64,000 bases of DNA from NCBI RefSeq assembly GCF_016765775.1, contig NZ_JAESVN010000002.1:1-64000 (forward strand). Reading direction: 5' to 3'. This DNA is from Szabonella alba (GTDB taxonomy: Bacteria > Pseudomonadota > Alphaproteobacteria > Rhodobacterales > Rhodobacteraceae). Below, piece after piece: positions 32,438 through 41,604 of this stretch (positions are counted from its first letter, which is position 1; each line of letters opens with the position of its first letter). The notes below the pieces were generated by a model. The model was not told where the DNA came from and did no database searches. It saw only the letters and a list, made by a program, of their open reading frames with translations. Position numbers and translations under genes: made by a program.

Positions 32438-33151
32438 ATGACAGGCCGACGCCTTTTTCTTGCCGGCCTTGCCTTCACCCTTGGCCTTGCGCCGGGGGTG
32501 AAGGCCGATCCCTTGGGCGATGCCGAACACGGCGCGACGCTGTTCAAGCGCCAATGCGCGGCCTGCCACCAGATCGGCCCCGATGCGGTCAACCGCATCG
32601 GCCCGCACCTGAACGGGGTTTTCGGACGCCGGCTGGGCGGGCTGGACGGGTTCCGCTATTCGAATCCGATGCAGCAGATGGGCGCGGACGGGACCGATTG
32701 GACCATCGAGCGGCTGGATGCCTATATCGAAAATCCGCGCGGTTTTCTTCCCGGCACAAGGATGAGCTTTCGGGGAATGACGGATGGAAATGACCGCAGC
32801 GCGCTGATCGCCTTTTTGCGCGACTGGTCCGATCAGCCGCAGGACATTCCCGAATCCGCCCCCACCGCCACCCGGACCGAACCGCAACTGCCGCCCGAGA
32901 TCCTCGCCATTGAGGGGGATGCGGAATATGGCGAATATCTTTCCTCGGAATGTTCCACCTGCCACAAGCGCGACGGGTCCGATGATGGCATCCCGTCAAT
33001 CCTGAACTGGCCGGAAGAGGATTTCGTCACCGCCATGCATGAATACAAATCCCGGTTGCGCGAACATCCGGTGATGCAGATGATGGCAGGCAGGCTTTCG
33101 AATGAGGAAATCGCCGCATTGGCAGCATTTTACGCTACTTACGGGGAATGA
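32438..33151 (+). CDS. soxE: SoxE, diheme cytochrome c
   Basis: A 237-residue periplasmic cytochrome with a signal peptide (MTGRRLFLAGLAFTLGLAPGVKA). Heme motifs are CAACH (40-44) and CSTCH (172-176). The first domain closely resembles the C-terminal cytochrome domain of the SoxD encoded just upstream (GPHLNGVFGRRLGG, NPRGFLPGTRMSFRGM), suggesting duplication. The second domain is of the flavocytochrome-c-sulfide-dehydrogenase cytochrome type. It is the presumed redox partner of SoxF. It starts four bases after soxD. Confidence 0.93.
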   Translation: MTGRRLFLAGLAFTLGLAPGVKADPLGDAEHGATLFKRQCAACHQIGPDAVNRIGPHLNGVFGRRLGGLDGFRYSNPMQQMGADGTDWTIERLDAYIENPRGFLPGTRMSFRGMTDGNDRSALIAFLRDWSDQPQDIPESAPTATRTEPQLPPEILAIEGDAEYGEYLSSECSTCHKRDGSDDGIPSILNWPEEDFVTAMHEYKSRLREHPVMQMMAGRLSNEEIAALAAFYATYGE

Positions 33152-33224
33152 CGATCCGCCAAGGACCGCAAGACTGGCGGCAAAGAAGGCCGCCCCAAGA
33201 ATCGCAACAGGGAGGAAACCTGCG

Positions 33225-34487
33225 ATGACACTGAACAGACGCCTTTTTCTGGGCACGCTGGCCTCTGCCAGCGCCGCCCTTTCCGCCCCCATGGTCTGGG
33301 GTCAGGCCAAACCCCATGTCGTGGTGATCGGCGGCGGGGCCGGTGGGGCGACCGCCGCGCGCTATCTGATGAAAGACAGCGAGGGCGCGCTGGACGTGAC
33401 CCTGATTGAGCCGAACGCCACCTATTACACCTGCTTCTTCTCAAACCTCTATCTGGGCGGGTTCCGCGATTTCGACAGCCTTGGCCATACCTATGGCAAG
33501 CTGGCCGATATGGGCATCAAGGTCGTGCAGGACATGGCGACCGGCGTGGACCGCGCGGCGCGCACAGTCACGCTGGGCAATGGCGATGTGCTGAATTACG
33601 ATCGGCTGGTGATCGCGCCCGGCATTGATTTCGTCGATGATTCCGTGCCCGGCTGGTCGCTGGATGTGGCCGAGGTGATGCCTCATGCCTATAAGGCCGG
33701 GCCGCAGACGCAGCTTCTGAAATCGCAGGTCGAGGCGATGCCGCAGGGCGGCACCTTTGCCATGGTCGCGCCTCCGAACCCCTATCGCTGCCCGCCCGGC
33801 CCGTATGAGCGGATCTCGATGGTTGCGCATCTGTTGAAAACCAACAATCCGACCGGCAAGATCCTGATCTTCGATCCCAAGGAAAACTTCTCGAAACGCG
33901 CGCTGTTCGAGGAAGGCTGGCAGAAACATTATTCCGGCATGGTCACCTGGATCGGCCCCGATCTGGGCGGTGCGAATGTCGAGGTCCGTGCCGACACGAT
34001 GGAGGTCATCGTCGATGGCGAGGCTGAAAAGGTCGATGTCTGCAACGTCATCCCGGCCCAGAAGGCGGGCATGATTGCGGCCACAGCGGGCATCACCGAT
34101 GACGCGGGCTGGGCGCCGGTCGATCCGGCCTCGATGCGGTCAAAATCGGATGAGAACATCTATGTTCTGGGCGATGCCTCGGCGCAGGGTGATATGCCGA
34201 AATCCGGTTTTTCGGCCAACAGTCAGGCCAAGGTTGCGGCCATGGCGATCCGGGGGGAGCTGACCGACAGCCGTGTGTTCCCGGCGCGCTATTCCAACAC
34301 CTGCTGGTCGCTGATCGCGCCCGATGACGGGGTGAAGGTCGGCGCGTCCTATGAGCCGACCGAGGAAAAGATCGCCTCGGTCGAAAGCTTCATCAGCGAA
34401 ACCGGTGAGGATGCCGCCCTGCGCAAGTCCACCTATGAGGAAAGCCTCGGCTGGTATTCCGGCATCACCGCCGACATGTTCGGCTGA
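33225..34487 (+). CDS. soxF: SoxF, flavoprotein of sulfide dehydrogenase type
   Basis: A 420-residue FAD protein with a Tat signal (MTLNRRLFLGTLASASAALS) and a dinucleotide fold (VVVIGGGAGGATAARYL). Cys70 in NATYYTCFFSNLYLGG matches the covalent FAD site of flavocytochrome c sulfide dehydrogenase, and Cys189 (RCPPGPYER) with Cys360 (SNTCWSL) matches its redox disulfide. SoxF oxidises sulfide in vitro and speeds thiosulfate oxidation in Paracoccus by reactivating SoxYZ. ATG 33225 follows GGGAGGAAACC. Confidence 0.94.
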   Translation: MTLNRRLFLGTLASASAALSAPMVWGQAKPHVVVIGGGAGGATAARYLMKDSEGALDVTLIEPNATYYTCFFSNLYLGGFRDFDSLGHTYGKLADMGIKVVQDMATGVDRAARTVTLGNGDVLNYDRLVIAPGIDFVDDSVPGWSLDVAEVMPHAYKAGPQTQLLKSQVEAMPQGGTFAMVAPPNPYRCPPGPYERISMVAHLLKTNNPTGKILIFDPKENFSKRALFEEGWQKHYSGMVTWIGPDLGGANVEVRADTMEVIVDGEAEKVDVCNVIPAQKAGMIAATAGITDDAGWAPVDPASMRSKSDENIYVLGDASAQGDMPKSGFSANSQAKVAAMAIRGELTDSRVFPARYSNTCWSLIAPDDGVKVGASYEPTEEKIASVESFISETGEDAALRKSTYEESLGWYSGITADMFG

Positions 34488-34546
34488 TTTCCAACCCATC
34501 GGCGGGCGGTCCCTGTGACCGCCCGCCCGCATCGACGGATTGTCCC

Positions 34547-35461
34547 ATGTTCCTGACGCGCCGCACCTTCCTGACCCGCAGCACTGCGCTTGCCGCCACC
34601 ACCGCCCTGCCGGGGCGTCTTTGGGCAGGCACGACGCTGACGATGGGCGATATCCGCATCGACACGCTGTCGGATGGCAATCTTGTGCTGCCCGGCGGTT
34701 TCGTGCTGGACGGCGCCCCGGATGAGGCGACCGAGGTGCTGGCCTCGCTGGGCGTTCCGACCGACCGGTTTGAACCGCCCTGCAACCTGACCCTGCTGCG
34801 CGACGGCACGAATACGGTGCTGTTCGATGCAGGATCGGGCCCCGATTTCATGCCCAGCGCCGGCAAGATCCTTGAGGCGCTTGAGGCGGCGGGACTGGGG
34901 CCCGAAGAGATCACACATGTGATCTTCACCCATGCCCATCCCGACCATATCTGGGGCCTGCTGGATGATTTCGACGAACCGGTCTTTCCAGAAGCCGATT
35001 ACATGATCGGGCAGGCCGAATACGATTACTGGACCGATCCCGATACCGTGAACACCATCGGCGAGGCGCGGATGACCTTTGCCGTGGGGGCCGAACGCAG
35101 GCTGGCCGCGATTGCCGACCGCACCGCGTTCCTGACCGACGGGCAAGAGGCGCTGCCGGGTATCACCGCGCGGCTGACCCCGGGCCATACGCCGGGCCAT
35201 ATGTCCTTTGTCATCGGCGCGGGCAGTGATGCGGTGATGGTTCTGGGCGATGCCATCGGCAACCCGCATCTGGCTTTCGCGCGGCCGGAATGGCCCTCGG
35301 GGTCGGATCAGGATCCCGAAACCGGGCGGGCGACGCGCAAGGCCCTGTTCGATCAGATCATGGCCGAGGATATGCCCGTGATCGGCTTTCACCTGCCCGA
35401 GGGCGGTATCGGACGTGTCGAGCGCGCCGATGACGGCTTCCGCTTCAACGCCGGGATCTGA
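34547..35461 (+). CDS. soxG: SoxG, periplasmic metallo-beta-lactamase-fold hydrolase
   Basis: A 304-residue protein with a Tat-like signal (LTRRTFLTRSTALAATTALPG). The metallo-beta-lactamase fold has an intact metal motif, FTHAHPDHIWG, followed by LTPGHTPGHMSF, VLGDAIGNPH and a late IGFHLP histidine. SoxG is conserved in Paracoccus-type sox clusters but is not essential for thiosulfate oxidation; its substrate is unknown. It lies 59 bases after soxF and three bases before soxH. Confidence 0.9.
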   Translation: MFLTRRTFLTRSTALAATTALPGRLWAGTTLTMGDIRIDTLSDGNLVLPGGFVLDGAPDEATEVLASLGVPTDRFEPPCNLTLLRDGTNTVLFDAGSGPDFMPSAGKILEALEAAGLGPEEITHVIFTHAHPDHIWGLLDDFDEPVFPEADYMIGQAEYDYWTDPDTVNTIGEARMTFAVGAERRLAAIADRTAFLTDGQEALPGITARLTPGHTPGHMSFVIGAGSDAVMVLGDAIGNPHLAFARPEWPSGSDQDPETGRATRKALFDQIMAEDMPVIGFHLPEGGIGRVERADDGFRFNAGI

Positions 35462-35464
35462 GCG

Positions 35465-36424
35465 ATGCGCCCGGCTTTTGGCTTTCTCGCCGCATTTGGG
35501 CTTGCCCTGACGGCCACAGCGGCCTCTGCATCCGAGGATATTCCCGACAAGTATCCGCAATCGGTGCTGTATAACAAACCGGTTGAGGTGATCCCCCATG
35601 TCTGGACCGCCATCGGTGCCACCGCGCCGCCCACCTATGAAAACGCGGGCCATAACAATAACCTGAGCTTTCTGGTCACCGGCGATGGTGTGGTGGTGAT
35701 CAATTCGGGGGCCTCCTTCCGGCTGGCCGAGGCACTGCATGCCGAAATCCGCAAGGTCACCGATCAGCCCGTGCGCCTTGTCATCAATGAAAACGGTCAG
35801 GGCCATGCGATGCTGGGCAATAATTACTGGATCGCGCAGGGCGTTCCGGTGCTGGCCCATGCCGATGCCGCCGCAGAATTCGAAGACGACGCCGGGCAGG
35901 CGCTGGCCGCGTTGCAGAATTACGCGCGGGAAAATGCCGAAGGCACCGAACCGATGGGCCCGACCGAAACCTTCGAGGACAGCCGCGAGATCACAATGGG
36001 TGCGATGCGCATTGAGGTGCTGCATCTTGGTCCGGCCCACAGCCCCGGCGATACACAGGTCTGGCTGCCCGATCTGGGTCTGATGATCGCGGGCGATATC
36101 GCCTTTCATGAACGGATGCCCCCGATATTCGAGGGCACCTGCACCGCCTGCTGGATCGACACATGGGACACAGCACTTGTGCCGCTGGCCCCGGTCCATG
36201 TGATCCCCGGCCATGGTCATCCGACCAATATGGCACAGGTCGCACGCTATACCCGCGATTACCTGCTGCACCTGCGTGGGGTCGTCGGTGCCTATCTGGA
36301 CGAAGGCGGTGATCTGGCCGGATCCTACTATCTCGATCAATCCGCTTATGCCCATCTGGACACGTTCGAGGAACTGGCGACACGCAATGCGGGCGTGGTC
36401 TTTGCCGAGATGGAATTCGAATAA
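35465..36424 (+). CDS. soxH: SoxH, metallo-beta-lactamase-fold protein with altered metal motif
   Basis: A 319-residue exported protein (signal MRPAFGFLAAFGLALTATAASA) of the metallo-beta-lactamase fold. Where active members have HxHxDH, it has NENGQGH (residues 108-114), so both first-site histidines are asparagines. Later ligands remain: HLGPAHSPGD, MIAGDIAFH and VIPGHGHP. This spelling may be a SoxH family trait rather than decay. It closes the sox run; its role is unknown and it is dispensable in P. pantotrophus. The gene starts three bases after soxG. Confidence 0.9.
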   Translation: MRPAFGFLAAFGLALTATAASASEDIPDKYPQSVLYNKPVEVIPHVWTAIGATAPPTYENAGHNNNLSFLVTGDGVVVINSGASFRLAEALHAEIRKVTDQPVRLVINENGQGHAMLGNNYWIAQGVPVLAHADAAAEFEDDAGQALAALQNYARENAEGTEPMGPTETFEDSREITMGAMRIEVLHLGPAHSPGDTQVWLPDLGLMIAGDIAFHERMPPIFEGTCTACWIDTWDTALVPLAPVHVIPGHGHPTNMAQVARYTRDYLLHLRGVVGAYLDEGGDLAGSYYLDQSAYAHLDTFEELATRNAGVVFAEMEFE

Positions 36425-36483
36425 CCCCTTGCAGATCAGGGCTGAAAGCGGAACCTTTCGCCCTGACCACAGGGAGGCCGATC

Positions 36484-37275
36484 ATGTCCGACGCCATCGC
36501 AATCCGCCACGCCGCCGCACAGGATTTCGCCCGCAAGGCGGGGGATCTGGCGCAGCGTTATTTCGACGCTTTCGACCGGCTGACCATCGACGCAAAGGGC
36601 CATCAGGATTTCGTGTCCGAGGCTGACCGAAACGTCGAGGCCCTGCTGCGCGAGGCGATCACGGGTGCCTTTCCCGATGACGCAATTCTGGGCGAGGAGG
36701 ACAGCCCCAAACCCGGGACATCGGGCTTTACATGGGTTCTGGATCCGATCGACGGCACCACGAATTTCATCCATGGCATTCCGGGCTGGACGGTGGTGAT
36801 TGCACTGGTCCAGAACGGGGAATGTGTCGCGGGTGTGATCCATGACGCGGTGCATGACGAGATGCATCATGCGATCCGGGGCAAGGGGGCCTTCTGCAAT
36901 GACCGCCCGATCCGCGTTCTGTCCGGGCGCAGCCTGCAGAACGGATCACTGGGGGTCGGCTATTCGGGCCGGGTGGCCGAGACGGGCATCATCAATCTGG
37001 TGCGGCTGGTGGTGGAACGCGGCGGCATCTTCTATCGCAACGGGTCCGGCGCGCTGAGCCTTGCACTGGTCGCCTCGGGGCGGTTGCTGGGTTATGTCGA
37101 AGAGCACATGAACGCCTGGGACTGTCTGGCCGGCATGTTGCTGGTGACCGAGGCGGGCGGGCGGGTCGAGATACCCGACCCCGCCACCGTTCTGGATCAG
37201 GGCTGCCGCGTCATCACCGCCACGGCAGAGCTGTATGACGAGGTGCTGGCGCTTTCAGAACAGGCCTTTGGCTGA
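36484..37275 (+). CDS. Inositol-monophosphatase-family phosphatase
   Basis: A 263-residue enzyme. The metal-binding motifs are GEED (ILGEEDS), WVLDPIDGTTNFIHG and the late AWDCLAGMLLVTEAGG. These are the three carboxylate clusters of lithium-sensitive inositol monophosphatases. Substrates in bacteria include inositol-1-phosphate, fructose-1,6-bisphosphate and PAP; residues do not settle which. It is on the same strand as the sox genes, 59 bases after soxH, with its own GGGAGGCCGATC ribosome site. A second family member, CysQ-like, is at 62290. Given its neighbours, PAP phosphatase activity would be the sulfur-related option. Confidence 0.88.
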   Translation: MSDAIAIRHAAAQDFARKAGDLAQRYFDAFDRLTIDAKGHQDFVSEADRNVEALLREAITGAFPDDAILGEEDSPKPGTSGFTWVLDPIDGTTNFIHGIPGWTVVIALVQNGECVAGVIHDAVHDEMHHAIRGKGAFCNDRPIRVLSGRSLQNGSLGVGYSGRVAETGIINLVRLVVERGGIFYRNGSGALSLALVASGRLLGYVEEHMNAWDCLAGMLLVTEAGGRVEIPDPATVLDQGCRVITATAELYDEVLALSEQAFG

Positions 37276-37317
37276 ACCGGCCCAAGCAGGGCGGATCAGG
37301 GGACGGAACGGTGGCCC

Positions 37318-37341
37318 AAGCGGAACGAGCTATTTCCGCTT
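37318..37341. terminator. Hairpin at convergent 3' ends
   Basis: AAGCGGAA (37318-37325) and TTCCGCTT (37334-37341) form an eight-pair stem with an eight-base loop that includes the ribH2 stop codon. It could terminate transcripts from the phosphatase gene; no U-tract is obvious. Confidence 0.35.
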
Positions 37342-37836
37342 GCGCTTGGGCGTCGCGGGCGCCTCGACCTCTGGCGTCTCATCCTGTTCCGGCGCGCGCT
37401 CGGGATCCATCAGCAGAACCGCCCGCACCGCCTGCGCGGCCTCGGCCCCCTTCTTCACGAAATGGGTCGCGAAGAAATTGAAATGCTCGGCCGTGGGCTG
37501 GAAATGATGCGGCGTCAGGGAAACCGAAAACACCGGCACCCCGGTTTTCAGCTGCACATCCATCAGCCCCTGCACCACGGTCTGCGCCACGAAATCATGG
37601 CGGTAGATGCCGCCATCGACCACCAGCGCCGCCGCCACGATGGCATCGTAATGCCCGGTCTGCGCCAGACGCTGCGCCAGAAGCGGCATCTCGAATGCCC
37701 CCGGAACATCCCATGTCACGACATGGGCCGACTGGCCCGACTGACCCATATCGCTGGCAAAGCCCTGCAGCGCCTGATCGACAATCTCGCCATGCCAGCG
37801 GGCCTTGATGAAGGCGATACGCATCTTGCGGGACAT
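37330..37836 (-). CDS. ribH2: 6,7-dimethyl-8-ribityllumazine synthase, RibH2 type
   Basis: A 168-residue riboflavin-pathway enzyme that condenses the ribityl-uracil intermediate with 3,4-dihydroxy-2-butanone 4-phosphate. FIKARWHGEIVDQA and VTWDVPGAFEMPLLAQ form the substrate site, with AAALVVDGGIYRHDFVA and TPHHFQPTAEH. The replacement of the usual GAVIRGxT-type loop by VVDGGIYRHDF marks the type II enzymes known from Brucella and Mesorhizobium (decameric). A basic tail (PATPKRKRK) extends beyond the fold. It is a stand-alone gene away from ribB/ribE here. Confidence 0.9.
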   Translation of the reverse strand: MSRKMRIAFIKARWHGEIVDQALQGFASDMGQSGQSAHVVTWDVPGAFEMPLLAQRLAQTGHYDAIVAAALVVDGGIYRHDFVAQTVVQGLMDVQLKTGVPVFSVSLTPHHFQPTAEHFNFFATHFVKKGAEAAQAVRAVLLMDPERAPEQDETPEVEAPATPKRKRK

Positions 37837-37869
37837 GCAAACTCCTTTGGATAGATCAGGGGCGCGAGT

Positions 37870-38214
37870 TCAGTCCGCCGAACCCGGCAGGCTGAAGCTG
37901 TCCGCCTCGAACACGGTATGGATCACATGCCCGTCCAGCATCTCGATCAGCGGGGCCGAGGCGGCCTTGCTGGCCCAGCGGGTCGGGCTGGCAAGGGCCT
38001 CGGCGATATGCGCGCGTGTCTCGAATGTCATCGCCATGACCAGCGGAAAGCGGCTGTCCTCATCATCGCTTTCAACATCGCGCAGCACCTGCAGCGCCAG
38101 AAGATTCGGGAATTTCTCCCAATGCGGGCGGACCTCATTGCGCCAATGGGCGTGAAAGGCCTCTTCCATCCCCGGCCGGATGCGGCCTTTGAAGAATGCG
38201 CAGCGAATGAACAT
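37870..38214 (-). CDS. Small EthD/ABM-like ferredoxin-fold protein
   Basis: A 114-residue protein resembling the dimeric alpha-beta barrel class (EthD or antibiotic-biosynthesis-monooxygenase-like). It opens FIRCAFFKGRIRPGMEEAFHAHW and has a middle strand FPLVMAMTFETRAHIAEALASP. Related proteins bind small aromatic or ether-type compounds or degrade heme, but no catalytic residue can be named. ATG 38214 begins at the first strand; a longer frame upstream lacks a ribosome site. It follows, on the same strand, 89 bases after the ABC importer ATPase, and precedes ribH2. Confidence 0.6.
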   Translation of the reverse strand: MFIRCAFFKGRIRPGMEEAFHAHWRNEVRPHWEKFPNLLALQVLRDVESDDEDSRFPLVMAMTFETRAHIAEALASPTRWASKAASAPLIEMLDGHVIHTVFEADSFSLPGSAD

Positions 38215-38303
38215 GGCGGTGCCTTTGCTATGGTCGCGATCTGCCCGCAGCATAGGCACAGGGGCGGAAATGGAAAGGGTTTGTGGTCAACGCGTCGCGC
38301 GGA

Positions 38304-39377
38304 TCACGCCGGCACCAGAACCGGGCCGTTCTGCGCGAAGGACAGCCGCACCTCCGACCCGACGCGCAGCGGCTGGGTCACATCGTCCAGCACGGCGAAC
38401 AGCGTGCCGAACGGCGCCTCGACCGTATATTCCATGCGGCTGCCGACATAGGTGGCCTTGACGATCCGCGCGGCCATGCCGGGTGCGGCCATATCCGCAT
38501 CAAGGCGGACCCGCGAAGGCCGCACCGCCAGACGGGCCGGGCCGGGCGCCATAGCCCGCGCCGCCAGCCTTTGGCGATAATCCGCAATCCCGACCTCGGC
38601 CTGATCGCCCGAAACGGTCAGGATCTCGCAGGGGATCAGATTCGCCTCACCAATAAAATCGGCGACGAAGGCATCGGCGGGTTCTTCGTACAGCTGCCGG
38701 GGCGTGCCCTTCTGCGCGATGGCGGCGTTGCGCATCACCACGATTTCATCCGACACGGCAAGCGCCTCTTCCTGATCATGGGTGACATAAACCACCGTCA
38801 GGCCAAGGTTCTGCTGGATCTCGCGGATCTCCTCCCGCACCTGACGGCGCAGCTTGGCGTCAAGGTTCGAAAGCGGTTCATCGAACAGCAGGACCTGCGG
38901 TTCCAGCACCAGCGCCCGGGCCACGGCCACCCGCTGCTGCTGGCCGCCCGACAATTCCGACGGCAGCCGCGCGCCGAATTTCGACAGGCCCACCAGCGCC
39001 AGCCCCGCCTCGGCCCGTTCGCGCGTCTCGGCCTTGCCGAAGCCTGAAAACTTCAGCCCGTAGCTGACATTTTCCAGCACCGTCATATGCGGAAACAGCG
39101 CATAGGACTGAAACACCATCGACACATCGCGGTCGGTCGCGGGCAGGCTGGTCACATCGCGGTCGCCGATCAGGATCTGGCCCCGGCTGGCCATTTCCAG
39201 CCCCGCAATCATGCGCAGCGTCGTCGTCTTGCCGCATCCCGACGGCCCCAGCAGCGTGACAAGCGTGCCCGCCGCCACCTCAAGGTTGATGCTGTCCACC
39301 GCGACCACATCGCGCCCATAGATCTTGGTCACGTTGCGGAAGCTGACCGAGGCCGCCTTGGCGTTGATACTGGCCAT
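38304..39377 (-). CDS. Fe(3+)/hexose-phosphate-type ABC importer ATPase (FbpC/AfuC family)
   Basis: A 357-residue ATPase. Walker A is GPSGCGKTT, the signature LSGGQQQR and Walker B LLFDEPLSNLDA; a switch histidine (VTHDQEEAL) and a C-terminal TOBE domain (RPSRVRL..., VKATYVGSRMEYTV) follow. The family couples to fused or paired MalF-like permeases that take ferric iron, phosphonates or sugar phosphates. It starts one base after the permease stop and is the last gene of a three-gene leftward operon. Confidence 0.88.
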   Translation of the reverse strand: MASINAKAASVSFRNVTKIYGRDVVAVDSINLEVAAGTLVTLLGPSGCGKTTTLRMIAGLEMASRGQILIGDRDVTSLPATDRDVSMVFQSYALFPHMTVLENVSYGLKFSGFGKAETRERAEAGLALVGLSKFGARLPSELSGGQQQRVAVARALVLEPQVLLFDEPLSNLDAKLRRQVREEIREIQQNLGLTVVYVTHDQEEALAVSDEIVVMRNAAIAQKGTPRQLYEEPADAFVADFIGEANLIPCEILTVSGDQAEVGIADYRQRLAARAMAPGPARLAVRPSRVRLDADMAAPGMAARIVKATYVGSRMEYTVEAPFGTLFAVLDDVTQPLRVGSEVRLSFAQNGPVLVPA

Positions 39378-39378
39378 T

Positions 39379-41589
39379 CTAATGTCCCATTCCTGCCGCG
39401 CCCCGGCGCCCGATCTTCGTGCGCCCGACCACCAGTTGCATCAGCCCCACCGCCGCCAGCATGACGAAGATCAGCGCCGTGGAATAGGCGATGGCAAGGC
39501 CGTAATCATTGTTCTCCACCCGCCCGATGATATAGCTGGTCGACATGTCATAGCGCGCCGAAACAAGGAAGATCACCGCCGAGATGGCCGTCATCGCGCT
39601 GACGAAGGAATAGACCAGCGCCGCCACGATGGCCGGTTTCAGCAAGGGCAGGATCACCGCGCGGAAGGTCTGCCAGCTGTTCGCCCCCAGGGTAAGGGAC
39701 GACTCGTCAAGGCTGCGGTCCAGCTGCGACATGGACGCGATGCCCGCCCGCACCCCCACCGGCATGTTGCGGAACACGAAACTGATGACAAGGATCAGCC
39801 CGGTCCCGGTAATCTCGATCGGGGGCACGTTGAAGGCCAGAATATAGGCCACCCCGATCACCGTGCCCGGCACCGCAAAGCTCAGCATCGTGCCGAATTC
39901 GAAACTTTGCTTGCCCTTGAAATCCTGCCGCGTCAGCAGATAGGCGGTGATCAGCCCCACCGCCGCCGTCAGGGGTGCGGATATGGTCGCGATCATGATC
40001 GTGGTCCAGAAACTCGACCATGCGGACCCCGACCAGCGGATGCCGTTCTCCCCCCAGCCGACGGCAAAGGCGGTGCGGTAATGGTCCAGCGTCAGCGTAT
40101 GATCCAGCCCCCAAAGCTGCACAAGCGAGCCATAGACGATATAGGCATAGACCGTCAGCGTAAACGCCCCCCACAGCCCCGCGACGACATAGACCGGCAC
40201 CGACAGCCCGCGTGGCATCAGGGGATGCACCCCCGCATCACCCTTGCCGGTAACGGTGGTATAGCTTTTGCGCCCCAGCCAGAACCGCTGCACCCAGAAG
40301 GCCCCCAGCGTGAAGAACAGCAGCACGAAGGCCAGAATCGCCGCGCGGCTCTGGTCATATTGCGCGCCGACGATGGCAAAGAAGATCTCGGTCGACAGCA
40401 CATCGTAATTGCCGCCCAGAACGAGCGGATTGCCGAAATCGGCCATGCTTTCGATGAACCCCAAGAGGAAGGCATTGGCGAGCCCCGGCCGCATCAGCGG
40501 CAGGGATACGGTGCGGAAGGTCTGCCAGCGATTGGCGCGCAGGGTTTGCGCGGCCTCCTCCATCGAGGGGGAAACGCCTTCGACCACACCGATCATCACC
40601 AGAAAGGCGATGGGGGTGAAGGCCAGAACCTGCGCGATCAGGATGCCCGGCAACCCGTAGATCCAGCGTGTCGGTGTGATGCCGAACCAGTCCGCAACCG
40701 TCTGCGTCACCGTGCCCGACAGGCCGAACAGCAGGATGATCGCAAGCCCGATCACGAAGGGCGGGGTGATGATCGGCAGCACGGTCAGAGCCCGCAGTGC
40801 GCGCTTGTAGCGGAAGGAGGATCGCGTCAGCAGCAGCGCGAAAACCAGCCCCAGAACGGTGGTCAGGATGCCGACCAGAACCGCAAGGAACAAGGAATTC
40901 CACGCCACGCCACAACGCCCGCCCGACAGGCAGCCAAGGCTCCAGATCCGCTGATCAAACAGTTTCGACAGGAAAGTGCTGCCGGAATAGCCCCCGCCAT
41001 CTGCGACAAAGGCCGCCCCCAGCATCTTGACGATGGGAAAGAAAACGAAAATCGCAACGACCGTGACCACGCCGCCGATGGCGCCGGTCACAAAGACATC
41101 GCCATTGACCGCGCCGCGCGCCGCGATGCCTTGAGTAAACAGGAACAGAAAGGCCGAGGCCGTCAGCAACGCGCCATAGCCCATGCCGAACTGCCGGTCC
41201 CCCAACTCTCCGAACAGCGCGACAAGCCAGGGCGCGGTAAAGCCGCGCAAGCCGATCCCCAGACCCTGCGCCACCAGCCAGGCAAAGCCGAAGCCCCCGG
41301 CAACGATCAGGATCTTGCCATACAGATCATCACTCTTGCGCCGCCGGATCACCAGCAAGGGCAGGATCAGTGCGACCAGCATCGGCGCCAGCCACAGTTT
41401 CTGCCCCTGCGCGATCAACAATGCTGCGGGGGCGTAATCGCTGTAGAAGGGCCAGCCATCGGCCAGCCAGCGGAATTCCCAGAAATCCTCAACCCCGTAC
41501 CAGGGCAGAACGGCATAACCGACCCATCCCGCAATGATCCAGAAGATCAGAACGGGATGGGCGGCACTTTCACTTTTGGCAAGGCGCAA
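39379..41589 (-). CDS. Fe(3+)/hexose-phosphate-type ABC importer permease, two domains fused
   Basis: A 736-residue membrane protein with two MetI-like permease domains in tandem. Coupling loops are visible at EEAAQTLRANRWQTFRTVSLPLMRPG and ESSLTLGANSWQTFRAVILPLLKPA. About 13-14 hydrophobic segments are seen, including extra N-terminal ones before the first permease domain. This FbpB/AfuB-like fused layout is common. It lies between the binding-protein gene (15 bases upstream) and the ATPase gene. Confidence 0.88.
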   Translation of the reverse strand: MRLAKSESAAHPVLIFWIIAGWVGYAVLPWYGVEDFWEFRWLADGWPFYSDYAPAALLIAQGQKLWLAPMLVALILPLLVIRRRKSDDLYGKILIVAGGFGFAWLVAQGLGIGLRGFTAPWLVALFGELGDRQFGMGYGALLTASAFLFLFTQGIAARGAVNGDVFVTGAIGGVVTVVAIFVFFPIVKMLGAAFVADGGGYSGSTFLSKLFDQRIWSLGCLSGGRCGVAWNSLFLAVLVGILTTVLGLVFALLLTRSSFRYKRALRALTVLPIITPPFVIGLAIILLFGLSGTVTQTVADWFGITPTRWIYGLPGILIAQVLAFTPIAFLVMIGVVEGVSPSMEEAAQTLRANRWQTFRTVSLPLMRPGLANAFLLGFIESMADFGNPLVLGGNYDVLSTEIFFAIVGAQYDQSRAAILAFVLLFFTLGAFWVQRFWLGRKSYTTVTGKGDAGVHPLMPRGLSVPVYVVAGLWGAFTLTVYAYIVYGSLVQLWGLDHTLTLDHYRTAFAVGWGENGIRWSGSAWSSFWTTIMIATISAPLTAAVGLITAYLLTRQDFKGKQSFEFGTMLSFAVPGTVIGVAYILAFNVPPIEITGTGLILVISFVFRNMPVGVRAGIASMSQLDRSLDESSLTLGANSWQTFRAVILPLLKPAIVAALVYSFVSAMTAISAVIFLVSARYDMSTSYIIGRVENNDYGLAIAYSTALIFVMLAAVGLMQLVVGRTKIGRRGAAGMGH

Positions 41590-41604
41590 GGACGTTACCG
41601 GCGC

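Noticed and set aside
34433-36355. A 640-codon minus-strand open frame over soxG and soxH
   Set aside because: It is antisense to well-supported sox genes and has shadow-type composition.
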